A stretch of DNA of 64,000 nucleotides from Drosophila persimilis (taxonomy: Eukaryota; Arthropoda; Insecta; Diptera; Drosophilidae): positions 5,704,001-5,768,000 of the forward strand of contig NW_020825289.1 in assembly GCF_003286085.1 (NCBI RefSeq). Direction: 5' to 3'. The position numbers were made by a program, and so were the translations under genes. The notes under the pieces were generated by a model, which worked only from the letters and a program-made list of their open reading frames with translations, made no database searches and was not told the origin of the DNA. Numbering within the stretch: the stretch's first letter is position 1; each line of letters opens with the position of its first letter. This document shows positions 60,668 through 64,000 of this stretch, one piece after another.

Positions 60668-61665
60668 ATCTGGTGAGTGCTGGCACATATAGGCATTGCT
60701 CGGACTCGGGTTTTATACAGATATTTGTTTCAATTTCTCGTTTTCATATATTCTTTGGCGTTGATTTGCTTGGTTTTAGTGGCTGTTTTTCGCGGAATTT
60801 GTCGAGGCACAAAAGAGCAGATGGAACTTTTATTTCTTTTTTTCCTCGGCTCCTCGCAGCCCCTTGGAAAAGTGTGTGCTTGGGTGAAATATTTGGACTC
60901 TGGGCAACTCACGATCCTAATCAAAATTTCCGCAGGCGACTTGTTCACGAGAAAATCAAAATTTCGACTGTGCCCGCTGCCGTTACCGTTATGTTATATA
61001 TACGTGTTGTACAAATATATATACCTCATAAATATAGTTGTACCGATTCGCAGCGCAGCCGTGAGAGCAAAGAGAGAGCGCCTCGTAATGCAGACAACAA
61101 CGGCGAGAGTAAGTCGGAGAGCAGAGCTGTCCGTTTAGCAATTTAGTAGCTAGATCTGGCCACTTTTACAAAAATTTGACCTTTTTGTAAAATGCTATTA
61201 GGAAAAAACCTAGCAATTTTTAAATATATTTTAGCTAAAATTAAAACTTTATTTTAAAACTAGCAATTTTTGTATTTTTCTTCTTTTGTTTTTTACATTT
61301 TGTATACATCGACGGCACAAATTACGATTAATAGTTGGTTCACAAAGTATCGGTACATTATTAAAAATGTACTCGCAATTATGTATCTTAAGATATATAT
61401 TTTTCTTCCCAAATCTAGCAATTTTTTCTTAGGAGATTCTGGCAGCACTAGCGGACAGCAACAACGACGAGAGCAAGTCGGAGAGTGAACTGACTGGCCG
61501 GAGAGTGAACTGGCTGCGAACCGGTTCTGCTCTCGCGCTCTTTTTCACTCTTATCTGCAAATTTTTGCCTTTTCTGGCTCTTTTCTTTGCCGTTCCTTCG
61601 TAAACCGAAGCTCGAGGTAAGGCAGACAAAAAATATATTTAATATTTCCCCTGTAACGGTCGCGC
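60668..61665. other. Cam upstream intergenic DNA with an AT-rich insert-like block
   Basis: No gene is supported. It contains a near-identical direct repeat (61094-61121 and 61458-61485) flanking an AT-rich block of about 330 bp, and a 20-bp tandem duplication GGAGAGTGAACTG.CTG at about 61480-61516. Confidence 0.45.
61094..61485. repeat. Direct repeat flanking an AT-rich block with four TAGCAATTT motifs
   Basis: The left copy (caacaacggcgagagtaagt... at 61094) and right copy (caacaacgacgagagcaagt... at 61458) agree at all but about two of 27 positions. Between them TAGCAATTT occurs at 61136, 61211, 61261 and 61416. It looks like an old duplication or an inserted element, but no termini can be defined. 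Confidence 0.4.
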
Positions 61666-61670
61666 CGGCG

Positions 61671-62864
61671 CACTATGGTCCGAACGACCACTTTTGTTGG
61701 CCAAAATTAATAACTCCCGAACGGAACAAGATTTTTTCATTTAGTTTTTTGTATTGGATACATATAATCAATAAGAAATGGATTTAAGAAAAAAAATGGG
61801 TGTGGCACCGCCCCTCTTTTTAATAATGCATATTTAAATTTTTAGTTATAGTGAAAAAAAGTATTAAGCATATTTTATTTAAGAAAACGGCGTTGCACGA
61901 CTAAAAAAAATTTTGATTTAAATAAAAATAAAATCTTTTAAAGGTTTCCGTAAATTATTGCCGAAATCCTTGTCTAGAAGCAAGGTTAACGCCTCGTTAA
62001 GTGAGATATGTGCCGGCTTTCCGACTGGGTCCGGTACAGCCTTACGAACTTAGTTAGCATATTTGGACATAAAGATAAATGTATTATAACAAAGGCTTGT
62101 GGCCAATCCACATATTTTCGTTCAAACATCTTTGAATTTTACCGGCATTTGTTCCGGTATGTTGCCAAACGGTAACAAATTTTCTTGCTGGTATCTTCAA
62201 AAGCTTTATTAATTTCATATGATATGTCGCCTTATGATCCGTTTTCAAATAATTGATAATTTTACCCTTCTCTGAATTCCATTCGGCAAACAAATCTGCA
62301 TTTTCGAATTTGAGGTTATGCTCTATTAATGCAAATTCCAAGAATTGTGGTAAAAAGTGGCATTTCTAACTATATACATTTCAAAAAGAATTTATTAATC
62401 TACGACACAGAAAAGGTTTCAGGGTGGGACTAGGTAGGACTCACTTTGTACACCTTTTCAAAAATTACTTTTCATTACAAGTTGGCACATGTTGAAGGCC
62501 TCACTTTAACCTTCAATTACGAAGACATCAGAACTACTAGAGACAGTTAAAAACTCAAAACACGTAGTAAGAACCCGACAGATTAAGATTCATCAAAAAA
62601 ATTTAATCACGTCTTGGCGTTTTTCAATTTTTGAGATATCTAAAGTGGTTATTAATTTGCCACTTTTTCCCTTCACGTGCTTTACTATAAAAACAGTTGG
62701 GTTGCACAGCTGATTTTGCGAATGTGGCGCCATCTATGGAAATTTCTGGTACGCAGATTTAATGGTCGATCTTTTTCTAATGCAGAGCGATCAAAACCAG
62801 GTTTCAGTTTTGACTTTGAAAAATTAGGTTTTGGCCAACAAAAGTGGTCGTTCGGACCATAGTG
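61671..62864. mobile_element. Transib-type DNA transposon, non-autonomous 1194-bp copy
   Basis: Perfect 36-bp terminal inverted repeats lie at 61671-61706 and 62829-62864. They begin CACTATGGTCCG, and the outside bases are CGGCG at both 61666-61670 and 62865-62869. A 5-bp GC-rich CGNCG target duplication and CACWATG-like ends are the hallmarks of the Transib superfamily. The interior is AT-rich. A minus-strand open stretch (about 62341-62084, with WNSEKGKIINYLKTDHKATY) has no ATG start and could be a transposase remnant, but I cannot match it. Autonomous Transibs are about 3 kb or more, so this copy is deleted. The identical ends and intact duplication suggest a fairly recent insertion, about 1 kb upstream of the Cam promoter. 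Confidence 0.85.
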
Positions 62865-62869
62865 CGGCG

Positions 62870-63439
62870 CTTTTAACCAAAGGCGTACCATGGGCAATTT
62901 GTTGAATATGTATGTACATATATGTACATGGCTAAGAAACAGATTCATACATACGTGGGTTTTCTATAGAAAATTAAGGTACGAAATGTGGAAAAAAATA
63001 ATTGTTCGAAGTCAAGGAAATATACACAATATAAGTACAATATATACCAAAAGTACCAAATAATTGTTCCTGATGCAAAAACCTTATTATAAATTCTGAT
63101 AGGCTATATCAGCGGTCGGCAGGGCCCTATCTTATGTGCATAGCAAAGTGCACCTCTCACGAACACGTGTATAACGGTGGTTACTTGCAGCAAACATGCA
63201 TACATATATGTCTGTAAGTATGCGTGCGGATTCCTGCATTAGATGGATTTAATAAGAAAATAATGTGACCAGTTGAGAAGGGGGAAAATGGTGTGTAGCG
63301 TCACGTCTAATGGATCATTTGATAACTATTTCTTTCAAATATGTACATACATATGTACATACTATCCAGCGGATATATTATCTAGCGGACTCTTAACAGG
63401 TGTTGGTTAATTCATGAACGATTGGGTTAAACGGGAAAT
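62870..63439. other. Intergenic DNA between the Transib copy and the V-ATPase gene
   Basis: No gene is seen. It has TACATATGTACAT-type repeats (62905-62930, 63340-63361) and the V-ATPase D 3' UTR near 63410-63439; no clear minus-strand AATAAA was found close to the stop, although TTTATT at 63438 overlaps the coding end. Confidence 0.45.
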
Positions 63440-64000
63440 TTATTCAGCTCTTTTTTGGCGTAGACTTGATCGAAGCAGTCGCTCGGTTTTATCCACCGAG
63501 TTGGAGTGTCCCTCCGAATCCCGGTGTTGCGGGTGCGATATTCTTTGCAGGAAGTTCACAATGCTGTGGGTGGTGACGAAGGAGCTGAAAGTGGAAACTA
63601 GCGTCTCGCCCCGGTTCTCGGCTTCCTGGCGCTCCCTCTGCCGCCTCTCGTGCCTCTCCAGTCGCGCCTGGCGCTGCCGGTCTCTGACCGCCTCCGCGTC
63701 AAAGTCGTCCAGGTCGAAGTGCGTATCGGCCACTGGGTGGACATAGACGCCTTTCTTAAGATAAATCTCAAGCTCCTCCGGCGTCATGTTTTTGGTCTTG
63801 ATCAGCTCTGTGAAGGCGATTTTGGCCTCCAGCTGCTTCGCCTGGGAGCGCTTCAGGCGGTAAAAGTCCTCCCGCTCGAACTCCTCCAGCTCGGCGCAGA
63901 TGTAGTTGTAGGTCCGGACCAGCTGTGGGATCACCACGTGTTCCAGAGCGTTCACCCGCATGTTAGTTTGCCGCGAGGCTGCTGCCAGCATCCGCACCAT
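63440..64000 (-). CDS. Vha36-2: V-type H+-ATPase subunit D paralogue, C-terminal part (truncated by window)
   Basis: The frame is open to the window edge, so the start lies beyond 64000 and the apparent first Met is internal. NMRVNALEHVVIPQL, TYNYICAELEEFEREDFYRL is the conserved C-terminal helix of V1 subunit D, the central rotor shaft that couples ATP hydrolysis to proton pumping. After FYRLK most family members have about 35-45 residues; here about 137 follow, including a charged Arg/Glu/Gln segment (ERHERRQRERQEAE) and a Ser/His/Arg tail ending RSSLRQKRAE. In D. melanogaster one of three subunit D genes, Vha36-2 (CG13167), lies in this interval as I recall, and duplicated V-ATPase subunits are often testis-specific. 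The symbol rests on that memory. Confidence 0.8.
   Translation of the reverse strand: MVRMLAAASRQTNMRVNALEHVVIPQLVRTYNYICAELEEFEREDFYRLKRSQAKQLEAKIAFTELIKTKNMTPEELEIYLKKGVYVHPVADTHFDLDDFDAEAVRDRQRQARLERHERRQRERQEAENRGETLVSTFSSFVTTHSIVNFLQRISHPQHRDSEGHSNSVDKTERLLRSSLRQKRAE

Overview
The window is insect nuclear DNA and almost certainly from a Drosophila species. It has short phase-consistent introns, Drosophila-like codon use in exons, CAG/CAA and other microsatellites, and a gene order that I recall from the 48F-49A interval of D. melanogaster 2R (Muller element C). The exact species cannot be read from the sequence. An obscura-group fly would fit, but that is inference. All exon coordinates were worked out by hand from splice signals and reading-frame phase.

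Layout. 71-2643 (+): HID1, a trans-Golgi/dense-core-vesicle protein. 3706-4704 (-): mitochondrial translation initiation factor 3, followed after 45 nt by a 61-codon ORF for a putative mitochondrial single-pass membrane protein, so possibly a dicistronic mRNA. 4705-5943: a small, unresolved coding-like region. 5944-15770 (-): three tandem secreted proteins with Reeler, Spondin_N, TSP1 and Kunitz-like domains. Two are reduced to two TSP1 repeats with a long low-complexity linker; one keeps five. 17107-19719 (+): a ten-exon, 658-aa coiled-coil protein I cannot name. 21382-23610 (+): a 642-aa SLC6 transporter of the insect nutrient amino acid type. 25071-40974 (-): a gene I do not recognise, with two phase-compatible alternative first coding regions (28.7 kb and 36-41 kb). 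47419-60106 (-): calmodulin (Cam), complete in four coding exons over 12.7 kb, with a long AT-rich downstream region likely to hold extended 3' UTRs. 61671-62864: a 1194-bp Transib-type DNA transposon with 36-bp perfect terminal inverted repeats and a CGGCG target duplication. 63440-64000 (-): the C-terminal half of a V-ATPase subunit D paralogue that runs off the window.

The genes do not form one pathway; this is an ordinary euchromatic neighbourhood. The points most worth a second look are the Transib copy with its RAG-signal-like ends, the possible mIF3/small-protein dicistron, the unnamed two-promoter gene, the diverging spondin paralogues, the extended V-ATPase D tail, and several short introns that are stop-free multiples of three.
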